From Daejeonella lutea (lineage in GTDB: Bacteria; Bacteroidota; Bacteroidia; Sphingobacteriales; Sphingobacteriaceae): 64,000 nucleotides of DNA. A program made the translations under genes and the position numbers. The stretch is from contig NZ_FUYR01000002.1 in assembly GCF_900168015.1 (NCBI RefSeq), positions 186,001-250,000 of the forward strand. Reading direction: 5' to 3'. Every line of letters begins with the position of its first letter. Position 1 is the first letter of the stretch. The notes beneath the pieces are model-generated. The model was not told the DNA's origin and did not search any database. It saw nothing but the letters and a program-made list of their open reading frames with translations. This document shows positions 23,397-31,977 of the stretch, piece after piece.

Positions 23397-24397
23397 TGGA
23401 GCAAGGAACAAACCTGCCTGCCGGCAAGGCAGGGAGCAAAGAGCAAGGATTGGGGTGGTTAAGTGGACGGGGACCACCCTCATAGTTGACAGTTGACAGT
23501 TGACGGTTGACAGCGGCTGGGCGGAGAGGATAACCCCTCAGTCCCGCAATAAGCGGGACAGCTCCCCTTGAAAAAAGGGGAGCGCTAGCGTACACACCGC
23601 GGGCACAGTTGAGGGTTGACAGCGGCTATACGGAGTGGAGCGCTACTTATCCGACTGGCTATGCATCATGCTCACTTTCAACTTTCCACTTTCCACTTTC
23701 AACTTAATAAGGCTGGTGCATTACAGTCAGGGTTCAAGTCCCCAATGGTGCCGTTAGTAGATGAATCTGTCCATCGAAGGCGAAATAGGTGGTAAGTATG
23801 AGGACTCTGCTAAAAGTTATTATTAAGTTGAGAGTTGAGAGTTGACAGTTACTAGACGCTGCAAGAAAGGTTGACAGTTGAGGGTTGACGGTTGACAGTT
23901 ACCAGACGCTGCGAGAAGGCGCCGCGCCCGCCGAAGCGTAGCGAAGGAGGGAAATAGGTGGTAAGTATGAGGACTCTGCTAAAAATTATTATTAAGTTGA
24001 GAGTTGAAAGTTGAGGGTTGAGAGTTACTAGACGCTGCAAGAAAGGTTGAGAGTTGTCAGTTGACAGTTGACAGTTACTAGACGCTGCAAGAAAGGTTAA
24101 GAGTTTAGGGTTTTCAAGACTTTCCACAAGGCGGGTTAAAACGCCCAGACTGATTACTGATTACCGGTTACTGATTACTGTCTACTGATTACCGGTTACT
24201 GATTACTGATCACTGCCTACTGGTCTGTATAATTCACCATAGGCCGGGTCATATCGCTGCATACTTCCGAACACCCACCGTCCGTATCCGAACATCCAAA
24301 TTACCCTTTCCATATACAAGTAACTGATAATCTATCCTTTACCCCATTGGCATGAAAATGTATCTAAGCCCCGGAGTTTTAGTAATTTTCATTTCTC
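23397..24397. repeat. 1-kb repeat-filled intergenic region
   Basis: No gene seen. It holds GTTGACAGT-type arrays (23482-23520, 23826-24090) and a double hairpin element (23533-23604). Two copies of a block beginning GAAATAGGTGGTAAG lie at 23782 and 23951. TTACTAGACGCTGCAAGAAA occurs four times (23849, about 23899, 24025, 24075), and TTACTGAT words fill 24150-24220. Confidence 0.8.
23533..23604. repeat. Double-hairpin repeat, copy 1
   Basis: Two adjacent stems: GTCCCGCAATAAGCGGGAC and CTCCCCTTGAAAAAAGGGG. The element ends with TACACACCGCGGGC. It matches 31533-31605 almost base for base. Confidence 0.85.
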
Positions 24398-26788
24398 ATG
24401 AGCAGCTTTTTAAAAACCACTACCCGGCACCTGATTAAAAACGGTGCGTATAGCTTCCTGAATATATTTGGCCTGGCGGTCGGGATTGCCTGCGCGGCAC
24501 TGATCTTTCTTTGGGTGGAGGATGAGGTGAAATGGGATAGCGTGCATGCTAAGAAAGACAATATCTATTACCTCTACGAGAACCAGAAATACGATACCTA
24601 TACCGGCACGTTCAGCTCCACCCCGGCACCGCTTGGCCCGGCCATGCTTGCTGAGATTCCGGGCATAGCCAATGTATGCCGTACGAGCGAGGGGAACGAC
24701 AATAAGCTCTTCAGCATCGGCGATAAATCGGTCTATGCCGCGGGTAAATTTGCAGAGCCAGCTTTCTTTAGCATGTTTACTTTACACTTTGTGGAAGGGC
24801 AGGCCGAGAACGCACTGAAAGAGCTCTATTCTATTGTGCTGACTCAAAAGACGGCGAAGAAGTTTTTCGGCTCGGACACCAATGTTTTGGGTAAAACCGT
24901 GCGCATGTCGAATTCCCAGGAATATGTTGTCACAGGGCTGCTGGAGGACCTGCCCGCAAACTCGTCGATCAATTTTGAATGGGTAGCGCCATTCCAGGTT
25001 TGGTATAATGCATCCCAGCCATGGGCCTCTTACTGGGGCAATAATTGCCTGAGCACTTATGTGGAGCTGAAGGATGGGGTTAACCCGGCAGCTATCGACC
25101 AGGCTCTCTTCGGCTTTATTCAAAAGCGTGAACCAAAGTCGATTGCCCGGCCTTTTCTTTGGAATATGAATAAATGGCATCTGTACACCCATTTTGAAGA
25201 TGGGAAGGCCACGGGCAGCGGACAGATCCGCTACGTGCGGCTGTTTTCTGCAATCGCCTGGATCTTGTTGCTGATTGCCTGCATCAACTTTATGAATCTG
25301 GCTACTGCGCGCAGCGAAAAAAGGGCCAAAGAGGTAGGGGTGAAGAAAGTACTGGGCGCGGTAAAGAAAAACCTCGTCTTTCAGTTTATAGGCGAATCCC
25401 TGGTGATGGCTTCGCTGGCGGCAATCTTTGCCCTGGTCATTATCTACCTGGCCCTGCCCTACTTTAACCAGCTTGTCCAGCGGGAACTAACCGTCGACCT
25501 TTTTAAACCCGCGCACTTGTTCAGCTTGCTCGCTATTACGCTGGTATGCGGACTCGTTGCCGGGAGCTATCCTTCATTATACCTTTCTTCCTTTAATCCA
25601 TTGCTTACCCTGAAAAGTATGCGGATGAAGGGTGGCAGTGCGGCTTTCATCCGGGAAGGACTGGTGGTGATGCAGTTTACCACTTCGATTGTACTGATCG
25701 TGAGCACGGTAATTATTTACCAGCAGATCCAGCATGTGAAAAGCAGGAACCTGGGCTTCAACAAGGACAACCTCGTCCAGACGGATGTAGTTGGCGACCT
25801 GGCGCGAAACTACGGGGCGATTAGGCAGAAACTGCTGGCGTCGGGAACGGTGAGCCATGTAGCATTATCGGATTATGTAACCCTTTACGGCGGAAATAAT
25901 ACTGGCGGACTCACCTGGGCAGGTAAAACTTCCAATGCACAGGTTTTGGTTTCGGGAAGAAATGTTACACCAGGATTCTTCGAGACTTCGGGAATGAAGC
26001 TGCTTTCGGGCCGCGACCTGATCCATACGGATTCGGTGGTTTCAGGAAACCGCAAGGTGGTCATTACCCGCTCACTCGAAAAGCTTATGGGCAGTGGAAG
26101 CGCGATAGGCAAGAAACTTTGGAACAGTGGCGATAAGAATGAAGAACGGAATATGCTGGAGGTTGTAGGCATTGTGGATGACTATGTTTACGGCAATATG
26201 TACGCCAAGCCTGATCCGGTAGTATTTATGTGTACCAGCCCTGAAAATGCCCGTGTCATGTATTTCCGGCTCAAGGACAATAGCGACACGGACCAGGCGC
26301 TGACTCAAATTGGCGGGCTTATGAAAGCTGCTAACCCGGCTTATCCCTTCAATTACCAGTTCGTAGATGACATGTTCAACCAGATGTTTGGCAGCGAGAT
26401 GCTGATCAGCAAGCTTTCGAAAGTGTTTGCAGCGCTGGCTATCCTGATCTCCTGCCTTGGCTTGTTCGGACTGGCGGCATATACCGCGGAGCGCCGCAAA
26501 AAGGAAATCGGAATACGCAAAGTCCTGGGCTCGACCGCCTCGGGGATCACTGCGTTGCTGTCCAGGGACTTCGTAAAACTCGTAGGCATATCCTGCCTGA
26601 TCGCCTTCCCCCTGTCCTGGTGGATGATGAACAACTGGCTGCTGGACTACCAATACCGTGTAACGATCAGTTGGCTGGTGTTTCCGGTCTCCGGCGGAAT
26701 GGCTCTGCTAGTGGCCCTGGGTACGATTAGCTTCCAGGCGGTGAAAGCGGCATTAGCTAGTCCGGTCAAAAACCTCAGAGCGGAATAA
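24398..26788 (+). CDS. MacB/FtsX-type ABC transporter permease
   Basis: 796 residues in the Bacteroidota double-FtsX layout: an N-terminal transmembrane helix (SFLNIFGLAVGIACAALIFL), a MacB-like periplasmic domain and three helices around residues 285-400 with EKRAKEVGVKKVLGA. A second periplasmic domain follows, then three C-terminal helices with ERRKKEIGIRKVLGS. Both EIGIRKVLG-type motifs are coupling elements to an ATPase. No ATP-binding gene is adjacent, so it is an orphan permease of the antimicrobial-peptide or lipid export class. Confidence 0.93.
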   Translation: MSSFLKTTTRHLIKNGAYSFLNIFGLAVGIACAALIFLWVEDEVKWDSVHAKKDNIYYLYENQKYDTYTGTFSSTPAPLGPAMLAEIPGIANVCRTSEGNDNKLFSIGDKSVYAAGKFAEPAFFSMFTLHFVEGQAENALKELYSIVLTQKTAKKFFGSDTNVLGKTVRMSNSQEYVVTGLLEDLPANSSINFEWVAPFQVWYNASQPWASYWGNNCLSTYVELKDGVNPAAIDQALFGFIQKREPKSIARPFLWNMNKWHLYTHFEDGKATGSGQIRYVRLFSAIAWILLLIACINFMNLATARSEKRAKEVGVKKVLGAVKKNLVFQFIGESLVMASLAAIFALVIIYLALPYFNQLVQRELTVDLFKPAHLFSLLAITLVCGLVAGSYPSLYLSSFNPLLTLKSMRMKGGSAAFIREGLVVMQFTTSIVLIVSTVIIYQQIQHVKSRNLGFNKDNLVQTDVVGDLARNYGAIRQKLLASGTVSHVALSDYVTLYGGNNTGGLTWAGKTSNAQVLVSGRNVTPGFFETSGMKLLSGRDLIHTDSVVSGNRKVVITRSLEKLMGSGSAIGKKLWNSGDKNEERNMLEVVGIVDDYVYGNMYAKPDPVVFMCTSPENARVMYFRLKDNSDTDQALTQIGGLMKAANPAYPFNYQFVDDMFNQMFGSEMLISKLSKVFAALAILISCLGLFGLAAYTAERRKKEIGIRKVLGSTASGITALLSRDFVKLVGISCLIAFPLSWWMMNNWLLDYQYRVTISWLVFPVSGGMALLVALGTISFQAVKAALASPVKNLRAE

Positions 26789-27545
26789 TCTTTACTGGCC
26801 AACGCGTGAACTTTATTTCTGGCGTGCAAATCGCCATCCACCCCCAACCTCCGCCAGCGGGGGAAACTGCCGTACACACCGCATATGCGACTACTATTAC
26901 TACGATTCCAGCGGAGGCTGGAATCTCCCAATTAATTACCCCGGTTTGTCATCCCCGCGGAGGCGGGGACCTCCGATAGACCGCTTGTTTTATGAGTTCA
27001 GCGCAGTGCTCTTAGATCATATCCTAAAAAATGAAGACTTTCCCGATGTTATCGGAACCGGACTCTTAGTAGACTCGGGGAGGTAAAGAATACTTCCGAT
27101 TGAGATGTTGTAATGTAGTGCCAGACGGAGTCCTGAGTTTCTTATCTGGATTTAAGGGATCCTACTGAACACTTAAACCAAACGGAAGCGGGGACCTCCA
27201 ATAGACCCCTTTGGCTTACGAGTTCAGCGCAGTGCTCGTAACTCATTCATACAATGAGGACTCTGTCCGGATGATAAGTAGAATAATTGTAATGGATACT
27301 CGAATCGAGATGTTGTACATGTTTGCCGGACGGAGTCCTGAGTTTCTTATCTGGATTTAATTAGTATCAAGTATCAAGAGCCAGGAATCAAGACTTTCCA
27401 CAAGGCGGGTTAAAACACTTGACCGATTACTGATTACCGGTTACTGATTACTGATCACTGCTTACTGAATAATAATTACTGTTTACTGATTACTAACTAC
27501 TGATTACTAACTACTGACCACGGCCACGAGTGGGGATAATACCTC
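26789..27545. repeat. Repeat-filled intergenic region with a ~190-bp duplication
   Basis: A REP-like element (26836-26870) and a CCCCGCGGAGGCGGGG palindrome are followed by two related copies of a longer unit (26963-27155 and 27188-27360). Both begin GCGGGGACCTCC and end GTTTCTTATCTGGATTTAA. A TTACTGAT-word array fills 27421-27520. No gene seen. Confidence 0.8.
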
Positions 27546-29165
27546 TTAATCCCCCTGCACAAAAACAGGCGTCTCCGAAACATCCACTATTACTTTACCC
27601 GCCTTGGTATTCACCTTTTTTTGAACCATTGCAGAGGACCCTGCTTTTAAACTGTAAATGGTAGCCGTAGCAGCTTTCCCCAGATCCAGTTGAAAGGTAC
27701 CGGTCCGGCCTTTTTCATCCGGGATTACGAGGACATACATTTTCTTGCCTTTGAAGGTATATACATCTACCAGTGGATCCTGACTGATTGTTTGCTGATA
27801 GGCATAGTTGCCCATCAGGTTGGAGGTTTGCAGTATGTAATCTGCAGCAGGCCTGCGTCTAAGTCCTTCAGCCAGGCCCGAAGTACCATATTGCATTGAG
27901 CTACTGGAATTATCATCAAATAATTGATAGAAAAACAACTTCCTGATACCATGCCTGGCATATAATAAAGACGATCTCAGAATCCAGTCCGCCTGGGTGA
28001 CCAAAGCGCTCTTCCCTCCGATGGCAATGGCCCGTTGCGGGCTGCCTGGATTGATATCAAAGCCGGCTTCGGTTACCCAAACGTCCATGCCTTTGGCGTA
28101 ATCTTTTGAGAGGGCAACAAATTCATCAGCAACCCGGCCTGTTTCACTTAATTCCGGTGCAACTCCGCGCGTCGCAACTCCACGGAACGTAGACTGAGCA
28201 TCATTGGAATACAGGTGATAATTAATTATATCAAAGCAAAGGTCGACGGATCCATCCGCCCGGTACCCACGGTTTTCCCGGCACCATTCAATCATTTCCT
28301 TAACGTAATTCACATCCGCTTTCGAGAGACCTGCCATAACGACCTTCATTGTCGGATCGGCAGTTTTGACGCCTGCGTTTTTGCCCAATTTCCCTTTATG
28401 GCCGTCATAAAAAGCGGATAAGTGCGCAGCATACTGCCGACCGGACTGGAATGCTCTTGGTCCTACCCACCACCTGTCGCGCTCATTGCCGGCTTCGATG
28501 TATTTGATCAGATCCATGCCTATTTTTACTTCATTAAGCGGATCGGAAGTCCACCGCGGTGTACCGTTAACGGTGACAAGCCTTGGATCTACATTTCTGT
28601 TCGCGCCATAACGTGCTGCGAATTGAAACGCGACCTTAGCTTGCGCGATATAGGAGGCTGGGTCTTCCAGATTTGAACCATAAGGTGCGGGTACATTATT
28701 AGCATCTCTCTGGCCTTCGGGGTAGGTGTTGTAAAGCCAATCGGGAGTTTCTTTCAGGCAACTTACAACGAGGATCCCGTCTTGTTTGCACCTCTGATAT
28801 ATGGCATCATAATTCCAGCCTCCCCTACGTGTGGGATTGAAGGTGTATTGGCCGGGTGAATCTTCCAGCTTTTCCCAGTCCATATAATGACGAACCCCAC
28901 TAAAGTTTTTAATGAGGGCCATTTTGGGCTCATAAATGGTCATGCCATTACCCGGTTTATTTGGGTCCTCGAGGAAGTTCCATTCATATGTGTTAACCCC
29001 GAACATGTTTTTAAGCGCCACACCGTCTGCAAGCGGAACGTGTTGCGCTGGACTATCTCCCGGGGTTTTGCGGGCCCCAAATTGATAGTGTTGCCCAGGT
29101 ATATTCTGGCAAGAAAAAAGCATGGCAAGGGACGCCAGTCCTAAAAGCAGGTCTTTGTTTTTCAC
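27546..29165 (-). CDS. Clan GH-A-like glycoside hydrolase lipoprotein
   Basis: About 539 residues from GTG 29165, chosen because it gives a lipoprotein signal (LLLGLASLAMLFSCQN, Cys19); upstream codons have no signal character. The TIM-barrel catalytic pair is suggested by EAGNERD (acid/base Glu) and WVTEAGFD (nucleophile Glu), as in GH39/GH5-type enzymes. It ends with a small beta domain. It is probably exported to the cell surface to hydrolyse a polysaccharide; the substrate is unknown. It stands alone rather than in a Sus-like locus. Confidence 0.75.
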   Translation of the reverse strand: MKNKDLLLGLASLAMLFSCQNIPGQHYQFGARKTPGDSPAQHVPLADGVALKNMFGVNTYEWNFLEDPNKPGNGMTIYEPKMALIKNFSGVRHYMDWEKLEDSPGQYTFNPTRRGGWNYDAIYQRCKQDGILVVSCLKETPDWLYNTYPEGQRDANNVPAPYGSNLEDPASYIAQAKVAFQFAARYGANRNVDPRLVTVNGTPRWTSDPLNEVKIGMDLIKYIEAGNERDRWWVGPRAFQSGRQYAAHLSAFYDGHKGKLGKNAGVKTADPTMKVVMAGLSKADVNYVKEMIEWCRENRGYRADGSVDLCFDIINYHLYSNDAQSTFRGVATRGVAPELSETGRVADEFVALSKDYAKGMDVWVTEAGFDINPGSPQRAIAIGGKSALVTQADWILRSSLLYARHGIRKLFFYQLFDDNSSSSMQYGTSGLAEGLRRRPAADYILQTSNLMGNYAYQQTISQDPLVDVYTFKGKKMYVLVIPDEKGRTGTFQLDLGKAATATIYSLKAGSSAMVQKKVNTKAGKVIVDVSETPVFVQGD

Positions 29166-29427
29166 TAACTGTAAACTTACAGGATAAAAATAAGATTGTC
29201 TATTGGTTCGGGTCCGGTACCTTGACTTGACACCCGAATGTCGCACTGTCATTCCGCATTGGCTGGTGCGGCAATTACACGTTAAGCCACAGCAGAATCG
29301 TCAATAGCACGAGGCGCAGCGGCGGGGTTTGGTTCTTTGACCTGAAGCAAAGAACTAAGCTCATGTTTCAATTTTTAAAGGAAAACCCTAACTTGTAGTA
29401 GCTAAACAAAAACCTACATCACTCTAC

Positions 29428-29823
29428 ATGAAAACATCAATCCTAGCTCTTTTTATCGTGTTAAGCAGCTTTGTCCTGAAGGCGCAGTATGGTCCTTCTC
29501 CTGAAAAACGTGCAAAGGAAAAGGTCGTGACCTTACACGAAAGGCTGAACTTTACTCCTCAACAAACCGACAAAGTGATGCAGATCTACGTGGATCAATT
29601 TAAAACCAGGGATAGCCTTTTTGTCGTCATAGTAAAACGGTATAAAAATCAACAGGCGATAAATGCCGCCATCACAACTGAGTTTAACAAGCAGGAACTT
29701 GAAACTGATAAAAAGATAAACCTGGTGCTTGACAATGATCAGAGAGTGGTCTTCGGGAAATATATTAGTTCCAGGCAGCCGGGGTATGCCGATTCGATGC
29801 AATCACCGTCACCGCGTAGGTAA
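29428..29823 (+). CDS. Secreted Spy/CpxP-like helical protein
   Basis: 131 residues. Signal peptide MKTSILALFIVLSSFVLKAQ, then charged helices with LHERLNFTPQQTDKVMQIY, which resembles the L-x-L-T-x-x-Q repeat of Spy/CpxP periplasmic proteins. A role in envelope stress or as a periplasmic chaperone is possible by analogy only. Confidence 0.65.
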   Translation: MKTSILALFIVLSSFVLKAQYGPSPEKRAKEKVVTLHERLNFTPQQTDKVMQIYVDQFKTRDSLFVVIVKRYKNQQAINAAITTEFNKQELETDKKINLVLDNDQRVVFGKYISSRQPGYADSMQSPSPRR

Positions 29824-29908
29824 AAGGGCACCCTCCTGGTGAACACAAGGCATCCACCCCTACCCCTCAGCCGATAGGTATTGGCTCCGCCCGAGCGTAC
29901 ACGACGCA

Positions 29909-29943
29909 ATCCACCCCCAACCCCCGCCAGCGGGGGACACTGC
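29909..29943 (+). repeat. REP-like GC-rich element
   Basis: Another copy of the ATCCACCCCCAACCCCCGCC / GCGGGGGACA element, in the 194-bp space between genes at 29823 and 30017. Confidence 0.75.
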
Positions 29944-30016
29944 GGTAGACAGATCAGTCGGTATTTACATTTCGCCCCGCCCGGAAAGTAAGTCTGTAAT
30001 AGACTGAGATATTAAC

Positions 30017-30388
30017 CTATTTGCGCAAAAAACTCATATGCCCGGCAACAATCTTCCATTGTTGATTTTCCTTGAGCCAAACCCGGGTATAACGGCCGTT
30101 CCCCTGAAATGCCTGTCCCTGGGCAGTGCCTTCCATACGCATCAGGACGGAAACTATGGCGGTCTGTTCAAAGACTTGAATTTGCTGCTCATCCGGGTTG
30201 AGAGTATGGAGTTTCAGCACGCCTGAGCGATGCGCGTGCAGGTCCATTTCCTTGGTATATACCAGGCCGGAGTGGTCCGTGAAAATAAGCTTGTCGGAAA
30301 TCAGCTCATCGAGCTTATCCACATCGCCGGCAAGCATGGCAAGCCTCAGCTCTACTTCGCGTTCTTTGATTTGTTCAAGGTTGTTCAT
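30017..30388 (-). CDS. SnoaL/DUF4440-like NTF2-fold protein
   Basis: 123 residues from ATG 30388. The pattern ELRLAMLAGDVDKLDELISDKLIFTDHSG...AIVSVLMRMEG...RYTRVWLKENQQWKIVAGHMS is the cone-shaped NTF2-like fold of DUF4440/SnoaL proteins. Members are small-molecule-binding proteins or isomerases; no specific reaction can be assigned. Confidence 0.8.
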   Translation of the reverse strand: MNNLEQIKEREVELRLAMLAGDVDKLDELISDKLIFTDHSGLVYTKEMDLHAHRSGVLKLHTLNPDEQQIQVFEQTAIVSVLMRMEGTAQGQAFQGNGRYTRVWLKENQQWKIVAGHMSFLRK

Positions 30389-30515
30389 ATCGCAATTATC
30401 GGATCTGCTGCAAAGCTAGCGAATCGGAGAAATCATAGGCATTCTAATGAGATAGAATAATTGATAAACAATCCGTATTTTTCAGAATATATCACGAGGT
30501 AAAAAATAATTAGAG

Positions 30516-30701
30516 ATGTATTTTATATCCATCGTTCTCGCTTTTTTCTGGCTGTTTATATTTCTGGCAGCTGGGAGCAAACTCTACGAAGTACTTAAAC
30601 ATCATCAGAAAATTTCCTTGCGCGATGGCGTGCTGATATTTGGCAGTTTGGTAATGGCTGTATGGTTCTTTGTTGAAAAATTGTTTTTAAACGAGAGGTA
30701 A
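30516..30701 (+). CDS. Small two-helix membrane protein
   Basis: 61 residues with hydrophobic segments at about 3-22 and 39-55 (FISIVLAFFWLFIFLAAGS and GVLIFGSLVMAVWFFV). No family recognised. It lies 83 bp before the PhlG-like gene. Confidence 0.55.
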   Translation: MYFISIVLAFFWLFIFLAAGSKLYEVLKHHQKISLRDGVLIFGSLVMAVWFFVEKLFLNER

Positions 30702-30784
30702 AATCACAGGTGCTAAAATCACTTAATACGTTAGTCCGACTAGTATAGGGTTGCTTACAATGATTAGATTCAAACAAAATAAGT

Positions 30785-31456
30785 ATGCCGATACTCACTA
30801 AGCTTCTTAATAACTGGACACTCCCACCGGAACGCAACTTTGGCTGGAAGATGAAGTCGCTGGACTCCGCTAAAACAAATTTTACTATTGATAGGAACGG
30901 CGTTTTCCATTTAACGATTGAACATGATATCATCGCTGGGGTGAGGCCGAAAATGCTGCTTTGGTGGTTCCAGAATATCGGTGGTGATATGGTTTACCAG
31001 GGACAGACCTATCCTAAATATTTAGTCTGGCACCCGAAGGATCACATTCACTGGAGCTCATCAGATCAGTCAGCCAATACCAAAGCAGGACCAGGTTCCA
31101 CGTTCAGGATCGTTGAAGCGTTCGACCGTAATATGAATTGGCTGGTCGACAGCACAGAGCGTGTAGAGAAGCTGGATGAAACCGGAATCCGCCTGGTCAA
31201 AAAGATCGGCCGCATCGAAGTGTTTTCGCTTCAGCACTATTTCCTGGCCGCGGGTAACAATACGATCTACAAGTCAAAAATGACCATCGGCACCGACCGT
31301 ACTCTGGGTAAAATCTTCAACCATCTAATCAGGCCTTTCCTTTTTACCAAAGAAATGGCGAATGCCTGGCTAAAGCATAACATCGAAGAAGTCGGAAACT
31401 TCGAGTTCTTTCTGCCGGAATTGTATCAAAAAGAGGTGGATCGAGGAGCGATATAA
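30785..31456 (+). CDS. PhlG-like (DAPG/phloretin hydrolase family) protein
   Basis: 223 residues. IEHDIIAGVRPKMLLWWFQN and YLVWHPKDHIHW match the zinc-binding His/Glu layout of diacetylphloroglucinol hydrolase-type proteins, which cleave carbon-carbon bonds in acylated phloroglucinols. Its actual substrate in this organism is unknown. Cytoplasmic, no signal peptide. Confidence 0.7.
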   Translation: MPILTKLLNNWTLPPERNFGWKMKSLDSAKTNFTIDRNGVFHLTIEHDIIAGVRPKMLLWWFQNIGGDMVYQGQTYPKYLVWHPKDHIHWSSSDQSANTKAGPGSTFRIVEAFDRNMNWLVDSTERVEKLDETGIRLVKKIGRIEVFSLQHYFLAAGNNTIYKSKMTIGTDRTLGKIFNHLIRPFLFTKEMANAWLKHNIEEVGNFEFFLPELYQKEVDRGAI

Positions 31457-31977
31457 AAGTAGCAATACTGATAGCGCTTGCTATTCTGACAAGCTTCCAC
31501 AGCAAGACCGCCGCCAACTTACGGGGTTAAAGACCCCTCAGTCCCGCAATAAGCGGGACAGCTCCCCTTGAAAAAAGGGGAGCGGCAGACGTACACACCG
31601 CGGGCCGAAGGCCAGCTTCACTACACTAGCTAGCCGCTGTGTACGCTTCTTGAGCCCAGGCACTGAATCCCCGTTCACCGTCAATCCGTCCCGCAATTGC
31701 GGGAGTGCGGCACCTACAGGCCAGGCCAAAGCACTGACTTTAGTAGCACCAGGCGCAGCGGCGGCTGTTACTCGTTTTTTATTATTGTTTTTTTTGGCAC
31801 TCGTGGTCTCCCTGCGGTCGCATGCTTACTTTTCCAGCTGCTGGGAAAAGTAAGTGCCCCTCCCGCTGCACAAGCGGGACCAAACATTCACTTTGACCTA
31901 CCATGTAAAACCTCTATCATTAAACGAATTCAAATTTCCCCTTTTTCAACAAACCCTTATCTTTGCATTAACTTTTA
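31457..31977. repeat. Repeat-containing intergenic region
   Basis: Contains the second copy of the double-hairpin element (31533-31605), other GC-rich inverted words (TCCCGCAATTGCGGGA near 31688-31703) and the promoter of the kinase gene. The open frames here are translations of these repeats. Confidence 0.7.
31958..31965 (+). promoter_or_regulatory. -7 promoter element of the TPR-kinase gene
   Basis: TATCTTTG fits the Bacteroidota TAnnTTTG box and lies 13 bp before the ATG at 31978. The expected upstream TTTG is represented only by T-rich sequence. Confidence 0.5.

Noticed and set aside
22469-23595. Several minus-strand and out-of-frame ORFs over the CHAP gene
   Set aside because: They consist of repeat translations and antisense of the CHAP frame, with no domain content.
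23710-23755. tRNA-like T arm (GGGTTCAAGTCCCC)
   Set aside because: No acceptor, D or anticodon arm can be built around it; at most a decayed fragment.
26072-26653. 193-residue minus-strand ORF inside the ABC permease gene
   Set aside because: Shadow frame of a well-supported permease; no recognisable protein features.
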